A stretch of 34,950 bases of DNA from an uncultured Selenomonadales bacterium (GTDB lineage: Bacteria > Bacillota > Negativicutes > Selenomonadales > Selenomonadaceae), in contig CAMJMR010000025.1 of NCBI GenBank assembly GCA_946407095.1, positions 1 through 34,950 of the forward strand. The letters run 5' to 3'. Positions 14,429-23,060 of the stretch are shown here, piece after piece. The position numbers and the translations under genes are program-made. The notes beneath the pieces are model-generated. The model did not search any database. It worked only from the letters and a program-made list of their open reading frames with translations, and had not been told where the DNA came from. How positions within the stretch are numbered: the first letter of the stretch is position 1; every line of letters begins with the position of its first letter.

Positions 14429-16213
14429 TCATTTCTTCTTAACGGCAGTCTTAATGTAAAGCTCGCGCAACTGTTTCTCGTCGACTTCGCTCGGCGCATG
14501 GCTCATCGGGTCAATCGCGCTCTGCGTCTTCGGGAAGGCGATAACGTCACGAATCGATTTGCGCTTGGCCATAAGCATGACAAGGCGGTCAAGCCCGAAA
14601 GCAATTCCTCCGTGGGGCGGCGTGCCGTATTCAAACGCGTCCATAAGGAAGCCGAATTTCGCGTGCGCCTCCTCGTGCGTCAAGCCGATAGCCTCGAAAA
14701 CTTTTTCCTGCAAGTCACTGCGATAAATCCTCAAGCTGCCACCGCCGACTTCCACGCCGTTCAAAACTATGTCGTAAGCGTTTGCCTTGACGCGGGCGGG
14801 GTCTGTCAACAAAAATTCTTCGTCCTCTTCGCGCGGCGCGGTGAAAGGATGGTGCATCGCCTTGTAACGCTTGTCCTCCTCCGAGTACTCAAACATCGGG
14901 AAGTCGACTACCCAAAGGAAGCACAGCTTATCGGCGTCAATCAGGCCGCGTCGACGCGCCATTTCCAAACGCAATTCGCCAAGAGCCTGCGCCACGACCG
15001 AAGCCTTATCGCCGACGACCAAAAGCAAATCGCCCGTCTTGCAACCCGTAGCCTGCTTAATCGCCTCGAAAGTCTCGTCGCTGTAAAATTTCTTGAACGG
15101 GGACTTGACGCCGTCCTTGCTGTACTGAATCCACGCCAAGCCCTTCGCGCCGTAAATTTTGACGTACTCAACCAAGCCGTCAAGCTCCCTGCGCGGAATG
15201 TCGGCGTAGTCGTCGACGCGAATGACTTTGATTTGCCCGCCATGCTCAAGCACGCTGTTGAAGACTTTGAACTCTGAGCCCTTGACCAGCTCCGAAATGT
15301 CCTGCAACTCCATGCCGAAGCGCATATCGGGCTTGTCGGTGCCGAAGCGCGTCATTGCCTCCTCCCAACTCATGCGCAGGAACGGCGTCTCAACCTTGAC
15401 GTCGAGCGTCGTTTCAAAAATTTTCTTGACGAGCCCCTCCATTATCGTGAGGATTTGGTCTTGATTGAGGAATGAAGTTTCAATGTCGAGTTGCGTGAAT
15501 TCGGGCTGACGGTCGGCGCGCAGGTCTTCGTCGCGGAAGCAACGGACAATCTGGAAATATTTTTCAAAGCCGCTGACCATGAGCAGTTGCTTGAAGATTT
15601 GCGGGGATTGCGGCAGAGCGTAGAATTGTCCGGGATTGAGGCGGCTGGGCACGAGGAAGTCGCGGGCACCTTCGGGCGTCGAGCGGCAAAGCATCGGCGT
15701 TTCAATCTCAAGGAAGCCGTTTTCGTCCAAGTAGTCGCGCATAATCTTCGTGACGCGGTGGCGCAACATGATATTGCGTTGCATTTCGGTGCGTCGCAAG
15801 TCAAGGTAGCGATAGCGCAGGCGAATGTTTTCGTCCGCGTCCACGCCGTCCTGAATGTAAAACGGCGGCGTCTTCGCCTTGTTGAGGATGCGCAATTCTT
15901 CAACGAGCATTTCAATTTCGCCCGTCGCCATTTTCGGATTGATTGTATCTTCAGAGCGGGCACGCACCTTGCCGCGCACGCCGATAACGAATTCGTTGCG
16001 GAGCGTTTCGGCCTTGGCGAAGTCGAGCCCTTCGGTCGAGCCGTCGAAGACGATTTGCACTATGCCGCTCCTGTCGCGCATGTCGACGAAAATCAAGCCG
16101 CCGTGGTCGCGCCGACGAGAGACCCAGCCTGCGAGTTGCACCTCCTTGCCAACGTCCGCTTTGCGAAGTTCGCCGCAAACGGCTGTACGCTCCATGCCTG
16201 TCAATGTTTCCAA
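14429..16213 (-). CDS. aspS: Aspartyl-tRNA synthetase, 594 aa
   Basis: It charges tRNA-Asp (or also tRNA-Asn in organisms with AdT). It has a complete bacterial-type architecture: the OB-fold anticodon-binding domain with CGELRKADVGKEVQLAGWVS and RRRDHGGLIFVDMRDRSG at the N-terminus, class II motif 2 in FRDEDLRADRQPEFTQLD, the bacterial GAD insertion in the middle and motif 3 GIAFGLDRLVMLMA near the C-terminus. The chosen start is TTG at 16213, giving METLTGMERTAVCGELR, because GGAGG lies 7 nt upstream; the ATG six codons later lacks a site and the longer frame runs through the promoter. It is transcribed alone from 16242-16270 and ends at the shared terminator. Confidence 0.97.
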   Translation of the reverse strand: METLTGMERTAVCGELRKADVGKEVQLAGWVSRRRDHGGLIFVDMRDRSGIVQIVFDGSTEGLDFAKAETLRNEFVIGVRGKVRARSEDTINPKMATGEIEMLVEELRILNKAKTPPFYIQDGVDADENIRLRYRYLDLRRTEMQRNIMLRHRVTKIMRDYLDENGFLEIETPMLCRSTPEGARDFLVPSRLNPGQFYALPQSPQIFKQLLMVSGFEKYFQIVRCFRDEDLRADRQPEFTQLDIETSFLNQDQILTIMEGLVKKIFETTLDVKVETPFLRMSWEEAMTRFGTDKPDMRFGMELQDISELVKGSEFKVFNSVLEHGGQIKVIRVDDYADIPRRELDGLVEYVKIYGAKGLAWIQYSKDGVKSPFKKFYSDETFEAIKQATGCKTGDLLLVVGDKASVVAQALGELRLEMARRRGLIDADKLCFLWVVDFPMFEYSEEDKRYKAMHHPFTAPREEDEEFLLTDPARVKANAYDIVLNGVEVGGGSLRIYRSDLQEKVFEAIGLTHEEAHAKFGFLMDAFEYGTPPHGGIAFGLDRLVMLMAKRKSIRDVIAFPKTQSAIDPMSHAPSEVDEKQLRELYIKTAVKKK

Positions 16214-16241
16214 ATCTATTACCTCCCTTTGTTGTCGACAA

Positions 16242-16270
16242 ATCATAAATAACGGCGGCGTTTCTGTCAA
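16242..16270 (-). promoter_or_regulatory. aspS promoter within an inverted repeat
   Basis: On the minus strand: TTGACA (16265-16270), a 17-nt spacer, TATGAT (16242-16247). An inverted repeat with arms around CGGCGG (16253-16258) and CCGCCG (16286-16291), extended inward by TTCTGT/ACAGAA-like bases with two bulges, brackets the -35 box. It may be an operator or the end of the upstream transcript. Confidence 0.65.
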
Positions 16271-16354
16271 TATCAAACAGAACAGCCGCCGGTTGTTTAC
16301 TTTATTTTGTTGCGCCCTGTGGACGCTTTAATCGTTCGCGGTGTCAAAAAATTT

Positions 16355-16987
16355 TTAAGCTCTGACGACGCTGATACGTTGCCGAATGTGGTTGCCGTTC
16401 GCGATTTCGTCTACCATGGCAAGCGCGTAGTCGGCATAGCTGATAATGCTTTCGCCCGCCGCATTCAACGTGAATTCTTCGCCCGCCAAAATGTATTTGC
16501 CCGTGCGTTCGCCTTCCGCTTGAAAATCCGCCGCAGGGCTGACGAACGTCCACTTAACGTCATTGCGTCCGCGCAGGGCGTCGAGTTCGTTGGCTTGAGC
16601 CTGCGCGGTCGGGAAGTAGTCGGCGGGGAATTCGGGCGTCTTGAAAACTTGCGTCGTGTGTTCCTTGTCGACGTAAAGGCTGCCTGCGCCGCCGACAATC
16701 AAAAGCCGAACGTCCGTGCCGCTCAACAGGTCGCAAAGGTGTTGGCTGGTCGTGGTGTGCAACGGCAAAGTTTCGGGGCTCCATGCGCCGAATGCGTCAA
16801 CCACCGCGTCGAAACCCTTCAAGTCGTCCGCCTCCAGCGCGAGAATGTCTTTCACGATGACTTTGGCCGCGCCGTCAACTTCAACTTGCCGCCTGACGAA
16901 GGCCGTAACCTCAAAGCCGCGACTTGCCGCCTCCGCAACGATTTTCCTGCCTGCCTTGCCCGATGCTGCTATTACTGCAATTTTCAT
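16355..16987 (-). CDS. NAD(P)-binding Rossmann-fold reductase (SDR/NmrA-like), 210 aa
   Basis: The N-terminus MKIAVIAASGKAGRKIVAEA carries the glycine-rich dinucleotide-binding turn (residues 8-13), followed by FVRR in the position that often selects NADPH, and VDAFGAW and LLIVGGAGSLYV strands of the Rossmann fold. The family covers atypical SDRs such as YwnB/NmrA-like proteins that act as quinone-type or nucleotide-sugar reductases, or as redox sensors; the substrate here is unknown. ATG at 16987 has GGAGG 8 nt upstream. It is divergent from an HxlR-type regulator at 17115, a frequent arrangement in which the regulator controls the oxidoreductase in response to electrophiles or disulfide stress (inference). 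Confidence 0.8.
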   Translation of the reverse strand: MKIAVIAASGKAGRKIVAEAASRGFEVTAFVRRQVEVDGAAKVIVKDILALEADDLKGFDAVVDAFGAWSPETLPLHTTTSQHLCDLLSGTDVRLLIVGGAGSLYVDKEHTTQVFKTPEFPADYFPTAQAQANELDALRGRNDVKWTFVSPAADFQAEGERTGKYILAGEEFTLNAAGESIISYADYALAMVDEIANGNHIRQRISVVRA

Positions 16988-17015
16988 TTCAATAACCTCC
17001 CAAAGTTTTGCCGTC

Positions 17016-17044
17016 ATGATAAAATTTTTTGCGCGGAAAGACAA
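17016..17044 (-). promoter_or_regulatory. Promoter of the reductase gene
   Basis: On the minus strand: TTGTCT (17039-17044), 17-nt spacer, TATCAT (17016-17021), about 30 nt before the ATG at 16987. It is back to back with the HxlR promoter. Confidence 0.6.
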
Positions 17045-17066
17045 GAAGGCACCTTTTTATAACCGT

Positions 17067-17095
17067 TTGAGTTTTTTCGAGTTGCGAATTAAAAT
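17067..17095 (+). promoter_or_regulatory. Promoter of the HxlR-type regulator
   Basis: TTGAGT (17067-17072), 17-nt spacer, TAAAAT (17090-17095), about 20 nt before the ATG at 17115. Divergent promoters only about 22 bp apart would let one bound regulator control both. Confidence 0.55.
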
Positions 17096-17114
17096 TTTAT
17101 CGGGTGATAAGAAA

Positions 17115-17453
17115 ATGATAAGCAAAAAAGAATTGCCGGCTTGTCCTGTAACGACGACCTTGAGCTTGATAAACAGCAAATGGAAAGTATTTATCTTGCA
17201 AAAGCTGACAGAGCGACCGTGGCGGCACAATGAACTGAAAAAATCAATCGCGGGAATAAGCCAAAAAGTTTTGACAGACAGTTTGCGTTCGCTGGAGACT
17301 GACGGATTGGTTCGACGAAAAGTCTTCAACGAAAAGCCGCCGCATGTAGAATATTCGCTGACGAAATTGGGCGAGGAGTTTAAATCGATACTCAATGAGC
17401 TCTACAATTTCGGCGAGTATTACAAGGAACATATGCCGGAGGAGACAACGTGA
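17115..17453 (+). CDS. HxlR-family winged-helix transcriptional regulator, 112 aa
   Basis: This is a small MarR-like DNA-binding protein. The HxlR signature is clear: CPVTTTLSLINSKWKVFIL (about residues 10-28), with the conserved Cys at 10 that senses oxidants or electrophiles in several members, then FNELKKSI-like RHNELKKSIAGISQKVL and the wing SLETDGLVRRKVF. Length is typical. ATG at 17115 is chosen as the first start after the promoter; its ribosome binding site is weak, and the longer open frame antisense to the reductase is ignored. It probably regulates the divergent reductase gene. Its stop is only 4 bp from the convergent thrB stop, and no terminator hairpin was seen between them. Confidence 0.88.
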   Translation: MISKKELPACPVTTTLSLINSKWKVFILQKLTERPWRHNELKKSIAGISQKVLTDSLRSLETDGLVRRKVFNEKPPHVEYSLTKLGEEFKSILNELYNFGEYYKEHMPEETT

Positions 17454-17457
17454 CTTG

Positions 17458-18402
17458 TCAACGTTCGATAACCTTTGCGCCGCGCTTGTCGACGTCAAGG
17501 ATTAAAGCCTTCGACGTGACGCCCGCCGCTTTGAAGGCTTCCGTCATGGCCGCCGCGATTTTCTCTTCAAGATGACTTTGCGCCGCCGTGAACGCTATCA
17601 AGCACGAGCCCGCACCCGAAATCGCCGCGCCTAATGCACCGGCCGACTTCGCCGCCTCGAAGACCGCGCTCATGCCCGGCACCAATTTTTTCCTGTACGG
17701 CTGATGAAGTGCGTCGTCGAAGGCAAGCGGCAACAAATCTTCACGCCCTTCGACCAATGCCGCGATTAACATTGACGCCCGACTGATGTTGAATATCGCG
17801 TCTTGCATTGAGACGTTGCGCGGCAAAACTTTCCGAGCCAAGCGCGTCGACAATTCAAAATCGGGTACCGCCACGATTAATTTCAGCTTGATTCGCGGCC
17901 AAAAGCTGAACGTTTGCACTTCGCCATTATCCATGACGCTGACCGTGAAGCCGCCGAACAGCGCGGGCGCGACGTTATCGGGGTGGCCTTCAAGTTCCGT
18001 TGCCAACTTCAACAGCTCTTGACGATTGAGCGGCGAGCCGAGAATTTCATTTGCGCCGACCAAGCCCGCCACTATCGCCGTCGAACTTGAGCCGAGCCCG
18101 CGAGAAATCGGCACGTTGTTTTTCATGCGGATAATCGCGCCTTTGAATTCGTCATCGCGTCCGACTTCCCTGAGGAGCCGCCGCACTGCCATCCACGTCA
18201 AATTTCGTCTGCCGTGAGGAATATTTTCCGCGCCTTCGCCCGTCGATTCGACAACGACTTTGCCGCCCCTAATCAGCGTCAAGTCCAGGTAATTGTAAAT
18301 CGTCGTCGCCAAGCCGAGGCAATCGAAGCCGGGACCGCAGTTGGCGGAAGTGCCGGGGACGCGCACGACGACGCGATTTTTTTTATCGGTTGAGTTTTTC
18401 AT
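17458..18402 (-). CDS. thrB: Homoserine kinase, 314 aa
   Basis: A GHMP-family kinase that phosphorylates L-homoserine to O-phosphohomoserine for threonine synthesis. The N-terminal VRVPGTSANCGPGFDCLGLA and the ATP-binding PISRGLGSSSTAIVAG (about residues 98-113) are diagnostic, and a late GAAISGAGSCLIAF completes the GHMP pattern. Length matches the family. It starts 5 nt after the hom stop and has only a weak ribosome binding site, so translation is probably coupled to hom. The threonine synthase gene thrC is not in the window. Confidence 0.96.
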   Translation of the reverse strand: MKNSTDKKNRVVVRVPGTSANCGPGFDCLGLATTIYNYLDLTLIRGGKVVVESTGEGAENIPHGRRNLTWMAVRRLLREVGRDDEFKGAIIRMKNNVPISRGLGSSSTAIVAGLVGANEILGSPLNRQELLKLATELEGHPDNVAPALFGGFTVSVMDNGEVQTFSFWPRIKLKLIVAVPDFELSTRLARKVLPRNVSMQDAIFNISRASMLIAALVEGREDLLPLAFDDALHQPYRKKLVPGMSAVFEAAKSAGALGAAISGAGSCLIAFTAAQSHLEEKIAAAMTEAFKAAGVTSKALILDVDKRGAKVIER

Positions 18403-18407
18403 GTCAC

Positions 18408-19685
18408 TTAGTCCACGCGAATCACGTTGAAGATGTCATCGACGACCGACAACGCCCGCAATGCCGCTTGCGCCTCCAAAATGTTCTTGTGCTTGACGGC
18501 GTGAGTTATGACGACTATTTCGACGTGATTGTCGAGATTCGCCTCCGTCTGCACGACCGACTTCAAGCTGACGTCGACGTTGCCGAAAGTCGTAGCGATT
18601 TTGCCGAGAACGCCAGGCTTGTCTTCGACGAGCAGGCGAATGTAGTAGGACGACACCGTTTCTTCGACGGGACAAATCGGCACCTTGTGATAGCAAGTGC
18701 AACCGAATCGCCCTGCCGAATTGCGTCCGAGCCCGCGAGCAATTTCGATAATGTCACTGACGACGGCGGAGGCGGTAGGCTTGCCCGCGCCGGGGCCGAA
18801 GAACATTGCCTCTTCGATAGGATAGCCGCGCACGAAGACCGCGTTCATTACGCCGCTGACTGCCGCAAGCGGATGTTCCTTGGGCAACAGGACGGGATTA
18901 ACGCGCACGTCAATGCCGAGTTCGCTGCTGCGCCCGATAGCCAACAGCTTGACGACGTAGCCCAGGCGCGTGGCGTAAAGGATATCTTCGGGCGTGATGT
19001 GCGTTATGCCCTCAACCGAAACGTCCTCGAACTTGACGCGGCTGTTGAAGGCAATCGACGCAAGGATAGCGATTTTGCGGGCAGCGTCCTTGCCTTCGAC
19101 GTCGGCGGCGGGGTTCGCTTCGGCGTAGCCGTGAGCTTGCGCCTCCTTGAGCACGGCGTCGTAATCTGCGCCGCTGTCCGTCATTTTGGTCAGCATGTAG
19201 TTGGTCGTGCCGTTGACTATGCCCAAGACTTCCGTGATTTTGTTGGCGGTTAGCGAACGCTTGAGCGGCATGATAATCGGAATGGCTCCGCCGACCGCCG
19301 CCTCGAACAGGAAATCGATTTGATTGGCGTCCGCCGCGTCGAAGAGTTCATGCCCGAATTGCGCGACGACATCCTTGTTGGCAGTGACGACGTGTTTGCC
19401 GTGAGCCATTGCCTTCAAGATGAAATCCTTCGCGGGCTTGACTCCGCCCATCAGTTCGACGACGATTTTTATTTCGGGGTCGTCAAGAATTTCGTCGTAG
19501 TTGCCGGTTGCGGGCAAGCCGCGTTCCTCCAAAGCGGGAATTTCGCGCGGCAAGACTAGAATTTTTTTAATTTCAATGGCGGTGTTCGCCCGTTCGGCGA
19601 TGATGTCGCGATTATTTTGCAAAACCTCGATGACGCTGCCGCCGATTGTGCCCGCGCCCAAGAGTCCGATTTTTACGCTGTCCAT
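18408..19685 (-). CDS. hom: Homoserine dehydrogenase with C-terminal ACT domain, 425 aa
   Basis: It reduces aspartate semialdehyde to homoserine, the branch point to threonine and methionine. The N-terminal Rossmann motif IGLLGAGTIGGSV (about 6-18), VELMGGVKPAKDF, the VTANKDVVA block and the catalytic region GIVNGTTNYMLTKM with AEANPAADVEGKDAA are all present. Residues about 345-425 form an ACT domain (YYIRLLVEDKPGVLGKIA), expected to give feedback inhibition by threonine. ATG at 19685 has AAAGGA rather far upstream (12 nt). It is followed at once by thrB as a two-gene operon. Confidence 0.97.
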   Translation of the reverse strand: MDSVKIGLLGAGTIGGSVIEVLQNNRDIIAERANTAIEIKKILVLPREIPALEERGLPATGNYDEILDDPEIKIVVELMGGVKPAKDFILKAMAHGKHVVTANKDVVAQFGHELFDAADANQIDFLFEAAVGGAIPIIMPLKRSLTANKITEVLGIVNGTTNYMLTKMTDSGADYDAVLKEAQAHGYAEANPAADVEGKDAARKIAILASIAFNSRVKFEDVSVEGITHITPEDILYATRLGYVVKLLAIGRSSELGIDVRVNPVLLPKEHPLAAVSGVMNAVFVRGYPIEEAMFFGPGAGKPTASAVVSDIIEIARGLGRNSAGRFGCTCYHKVPICPVEETVSSYYIRLLVEDKPGVLGKIATTFGNVDVSLKSVVQTEANLDNHVEIVVITHAVKHKNILEAQAALRALSVVDDIFNVIRVD

Positions 19686-19766
19686 AGAAAACTTTCATCC
19701 TTTCTGAAGCTGATTATCAAATGCGGGAATATTCTGCCGCCGAAAATTTTTTCCTGCCGAATCTTC

Positions 19767-19805
19767 AAAAACAAAAAACCTCGACGGTCGGGAAGACTGC
19801 CGAGG
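19767..19805 (-). terminator. Intrinsic terminator of the fumarate reductase operon
   Basis: On the minus strand an 11-bp stem (CCTCGGCAGTC / GACCGTCGAGG, one mismatch and one G-T pair) is followed by TTTTTTGTTTTT. It lies just after the FrdB stop at 19828 and before the hom leader. Confidence 0.8.
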
Positions 19806-19827
19806 AATTTTTTTCGTTAAGGCGCAT

Positions 19828-20574
19828 TCAGTTGTCGAAGATATTTTTCAAAGCTTGAATGTTGACGTCGCGATTGAGTTGCGCCAGGTAGGTCGTGAGC
19901 TTGATTGACTTCGGGCAGACTTCGACGCAGTTTTGGCTGTTGCCGCAACTGGTGATGCCGCCCTTTTCCATGAGGACGTTGAGACGTTTGGGCGCGTCGA
20001 ACTTTCCGAGCGGGTGCAGATTAAACAGGTAAGCTTGCACGGTCGGCGCGGGGCCAATGAAGTCCGATTGCGGTCCGACATTCGGGCAAGCCTCCAAGCA
20101 ACAGCCGCACGTCATGCAACGCGAAATTTCGTAGGCTGTGCGAGCCGTGTAGGGATTTTGAATCGGCGCGTCTTTGACTTCCCAAGAGCCGTCCAGTTCA
20201 ACCCAACCTTGAATGCGCTTGAGAGCCTCGAACATACGCGAACGGTCAATCAGCAGGTCGCGAATCACGGGGAACGTCCGCGCAGGTTGCAACTTAATCG
20301 GCTTCTTGAGGTTGTCGACGAGCGCGCAACACGCTTGCTGCGCCTTGCCGTTGATAACCATCATGCACGCGCCGCAAACTTTTTCGAGGCAGTTGCATTC
20401 CCACACGACAGGCGGAACTTTTTTTCCGTCGACAGTGACGGGGTTTTTCTGAATCTCCATGAGCGCGGCAACGACATTCAAGCCGGGGCGATAGTCCACG
20501 TCGAATTCTTGCGTGTAAGGCTTATCGTTCGGCCCGTCCTGCCGCTCTATTACAAATCTGACTTTATCAGCCAT
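19828..20574 (-). CDS. frdB: Fumarate reductase/succinate dehydrogenase iron-sulfur subunit, 248 aa
   Basis: It carries electrons between the quinone site and the flavoprotein. Cysteine sets for three clusters are complete: [2Fe-2S] C62, C67, C70, C82 (in ECNCLEKVCGACMM and CCALV); [4Fe-4S] C153, C156, C159 with C163 (SRCMTCGCCLEACPN); and [3Fe-4S]/last set C210, C216, C220 (SCGNSQNCVEVCPK). ATG at 20574 has AAGGAG 8 nt upstream and follows the FAD subunit by 13 nt. It is the last gene of the C-A-B operon. Direction of catalysis cannot be read from the sequence; an anaerobe with class I fumarase would use fumarate reduction (inference). Confidence 0.96.
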   Translation of the reverse strand: MADKVRFVIERQDGPNDKPYTQEFDVDYRPGLNVVAALMEIQKNPVTVDGKKVPPVVWECNCLEKVCGACMMVINGKAQQACCALVDNLKKPIKLQPARTFPVIRDLLIDRSRMFEALKRIQGWVELDGSWEVKDAPIQNPYTARTAYEISRCMTCGCCLEACPNVGPQSDFIGPAPTVQAYLFNLHPLGKFDAPKRLNVLMEKGGITSCGNSQNCVEVCPKSIKLTTYLAQLNRDVNIQALKNIFDN

Positions 20575-20587
20575 AGCTAACGCTCCT

Positions 20588-22399
20588 TTACTCTTTCTTC
20601 GCGACGGCGTAGTTGCGGGCGCGCGGCTTAATCAGCGAGTGGTCGAATTCGCGATAAGTGACAATCGGCTCTTCGGTCTTCGGGTCGTAGTTGACAATCG
20701 TCGTGAACATGAAATTTTTGTCGTCGCGTCCCATGAAGACGAGTTCGCCGTCGGCGTCGTGTTTCTGCTTGCCGTTTTCGAGGACGATTTTGGCGTGAGC
20801 ACCGCGCGATTCGTCGCGGCAACGAGCACCCTTCGTGATAACCATCGCGTAAAGAATCATGTTGCGCAGTTGGCGGACGAACATCGCCTCCTGGTTGGCA
20901 ACGTTGCCTCTGTCGGTGACGCCGATATCGTCCCAACGCTTGAGCAATTTTTTCAGCTCTTGCAGGCAAATGTCCAAGCCGTTGTTGTCGCGCTCAATCG
21001 CAACGTATTTGTACATGAGGTCGCCCATTTCGTGGTGGAGCTTGTGCGCGTTTTCGGAGCCGTTCATTTGCAGAATCTTTTCGTATTCGTTCTGAACTTC
21101 GCGGCGAGCAGCTTCCATTTCGTCGTCGGTGAGTTCGGAACCGTTCTTGCCGCTGCGAGCCCATTTCATAGCTTCGGGACCCGAAACCGTGCCCGAATAC
21201 GCCGCGCTTAGCAAAGAGTTCGCGCCGAGACGATTCGCGCCGTGATATTGGTAATCGCATTCGCCGCTTGCCATTAAGCCGGGAATGTTCGTGAAATGTT
21301 GCCTGTCAACCCAAATGCCGCCCATTGAGTAGTGGACGCTGGGGAAAATTTCCATCGGGACTTTGCGCGGGTCTTGACCGACGAATTCCGAGTACATTTC
21401 CAGAATGCCGCCGAGCTTGCGCAAAAGATAATCGCCGTCGATATGGGACAGGTCGAGGTACACGCGATTTTCGCCGTTAATGCCCAAGCCCATGTGGACG
21501 CAGACTTTATAAATGGCGCGGCTGGCGACGTCACGCGGAACGAGGTTGCCGTAAGCGGGATACATTTCCTCAAGGAAGTACCACGGCTTGCCGTCCTTGT
21601 AAACCCAAACGCGCCCGCCTTCGCCGCGACACGCCTCCGACATCAAGCGGTTTTTGTCCGAGCCGGGAATGGCCGTCGGGTGAATCTGAATGAATTCGGG
21701 GTTGGCAATTTCCGCGCCCTGCTGATAGACCGCGCTGACTGCCGAGCCGTTACAAATGGTCGACGCCGTGCAACGTCCGAACACTTGACCGGGGCCGCCC
21801 GTCGCCAAGATAACCGTATCGCCGCGGAAGGCTTTAATTTCCATGGTATTCATGCTCTGCGCCACTATGCCGCGGCAAATGCCTTCGCGATTCTTGATAA
21901 TCTTGACGAATTCCCAGAACTCATACTTTTTGACGGAGCCTTTGACTTCCCAGCGGCGAACTTGTTCGTCGAGGGCGTAAAGGATTTGCTGACCCGTCGT
22001 GGAGCCCGAAAAGCACGTGCGCTTATTTTTTTGTCCGCCGAAGTTGCGCAAGTCGAGATTGCCTTCGGGCGTGCGCGTGAAGGTGACGCCCATGCGGTCG
22101 AGCATTTTAATCAGCTTCGGAGCCGCCTCAACCATGCCTTTGACGGCGATTTGGTCGGCGAGGAAGTCGCCGCCGTAAACCGTGTCGTCGAAGTGCTCGT
22201 AAATGCTGTCGTGTTCGCCCTTGGTGTCCATGCAAGCGTTCATGCCGCCTTGGGCGCAGAGGCTGTGCGAACGTTTGACGGGGCAGTAGCTGAAAAGCAA
22301 AACTTCGCCGCCCATTTCGCAAACCTTAATCGTCGCAAGCAAGCCCGAAATGCCGCCGCCGACGATTATTATTGTCCGTTTTTTCAAGTCTTTAGCCAT
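20588..22399 (-). CDS. frdA: Fumarate reductase/succinate dehydrogenase flavoprotein subunit, 603 aa
   Basis: The catalytic subunit that interconverts fumarate and succinate. The FAD-binding IIIVGGGISGLLATIKV (about 10-26) is followed by RSHSLCAQGGMNA, whose His45 is the expected covalent FAD attachment site, and by the substrate-site block HPTAIPGSDKNRLMSEACRG EGGR (broken here for length) and HYSMGGIWVD. Length fits the Bacillus/epsilon type (about 600). The ATG at 22399 is preferred over a TTG six bases earlier because GGGAG lies 8 nt upstream. It sits between the cytochrome b and iron-sulfur genes and faces the cytoplasm. Confidence 0.96.
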   Translation of the reverse strand: MAKDLKKRTIIIVGGGISGLLATIKVCEMGGEVLLFSYCPVKRSHSLCAQGGMNACMDTKGEHDSIYEHFDDTVYGGDFLADQIAVKGMVEAAPKLIKMLDRMGVTFTRTPEGNLDLRNFGGQKNKRTCFSGSTTGQQILYALDEQVRRWEVKGSVKKYEFWEFVKIIKNREGICRGIVAQSMNTMEIKAFRGDTVILATGGPGQVFGRCTASTICNGSAVSAVYQQGAEIANPEFIQIHPTAIPGSDKNRLMSEACRGEGGRVWVYKDGKPWYFLEEMYPAYGNLVPRDVASRAIYKVCVHMGLGINGENRVYLDLSHIDGDYLLRKLGGILEMYSEFVGQDPRKVPMEIFPSVHYSMGGIWVDRQHFTNIPGLMASGECDYQYHGANRLGANSLLSAAYSGTVSGPEAMKWARSGKNGSELTDDEMEAARREVQNEYEKILQMNGSENAHKLHHEMGDLMYKYVAIERDNNGLDICLQELKKLLKRWDDIGVTDRGNVANQEAMFVRQLRNMILYAMVITKGARCRDESRGAHAKIVLENGKQKHDADGELVFMGRDDKNFMFTTIVNYDPKTEEPIVTYREFDHSLIKPRARNYAVAKKE

Positions 22400-22417
22400 A
22401 ATCAAATCTCCCGATTC

Positions 22418-23041
22418 TTAGTAGACAAAGTAGCTGCCCATGAAAACGAGCGTGATAAGGCACATGGCCGCGCAGAGACCCATGCTGATAATGCTGATGA
22501 CGTTTTGCGCGCGCGGACCCTTGGTTATGCCCCATGTCATGCAGAAAGTCGTAATGCCGTTGCAGAAGTGGAAAATGGCCGCCCACATGCCCAGGACGTA
22601 AAGCACGACGACGACGGGGTTTTGGAAGAAGTTTTGCAGAAGCTCAAAGGAAATGGGCGTGCCCGTGACGCCTTTGACGTAGAAGCGCAGATAGCCGACG
22701 TGCCAGATAAGGAAGACTACGAGGAACCACGCCGTCCAACGCTGGAGCGCGAAATTTTTGTTGCGAATGTAGCCGTAATTGCCGGGGTTGTTCTTCGCCT
22801 GCAGGGCAATGTAGATACCATAAATGCCGTGGAATAACAGCGGGATTGCAATGCCGCCGATTTCGAGACCCATGAAAATCGGCTTGGGGATGAGCTCCAT
22901 CATTTCGAGCGCGGTGTTCAGACCTTGCGGGCCGAAAATCGCCATTGAGTTGGTGAAAATGTGTTCAAACAGCACCATGCCCAAGACGAGCAAGCCGCAC
23001 AATGAGTGCAGTCGCCGCAGATAAAAAGTCGAGTGAATCAT
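22418..23041 (-). CDS. frdC: Succinate dehydrogenase/fumarate reductase cytochrome b558 subunit, 207 aa
   Basis: The membrane anchor that binds two haems b and the quinone. Five hydrophobic segments are visible (about 12-30, 55-80, 102-122, 142-165, 180-203), with His27, His71, His114 and His158 in positions suited to bis-His haem ligation, as in the Bacillus SdhC / Wolinella FrdC type with a single large anchor. HSLCGLLVLGMVLFEHIFTN at the start is typical. ATG at 23041 has AGGAGG 5 nt upstream. It opens the C-A-B operon. A GGGACTA heptad array separates it from the fumarase beta gene, and no clear separate promoter was found, so it may be read from the fumarase transcript. Confidence 0.92.
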   Translation of the reverse strand: MIHSTFYLRRLHSLCGLLVLGMVLFEHIFTNSMAIFGPQGLNTALEMMELIPKPIFMGLEIGGIAIPLLFHGIYGIYIALQAKNNPGNYGYIRNKNFALQRWTAWFLVVFLIWHVGYLRFYVKGVTGTPISFELLQNFFQNPVVVVLYVLGMWAAIFHFCNGITTFCMTWGITKGPRAQNVISIISMGLCAAMCLITLVFMGSYFVY

Positions 23042-23060
23042 TGTGACCTCCTTGTTTTGG

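Noticed and set aside
20588-22405. Calling the flavoprotein L-aspartate oxidase (NadB)
   Set aside because: Length, HSLCAQGG motif and neighbours frdC and frdB identify fumarate reductase/succinate dehydrogenase.
21332-22837. Plus-strand open frame of 501 aa opposite the fumarate reductase genes
   Set aside because: Antisense to frdA and frdC, with no family features; it comes from the codon bias of the real genes.
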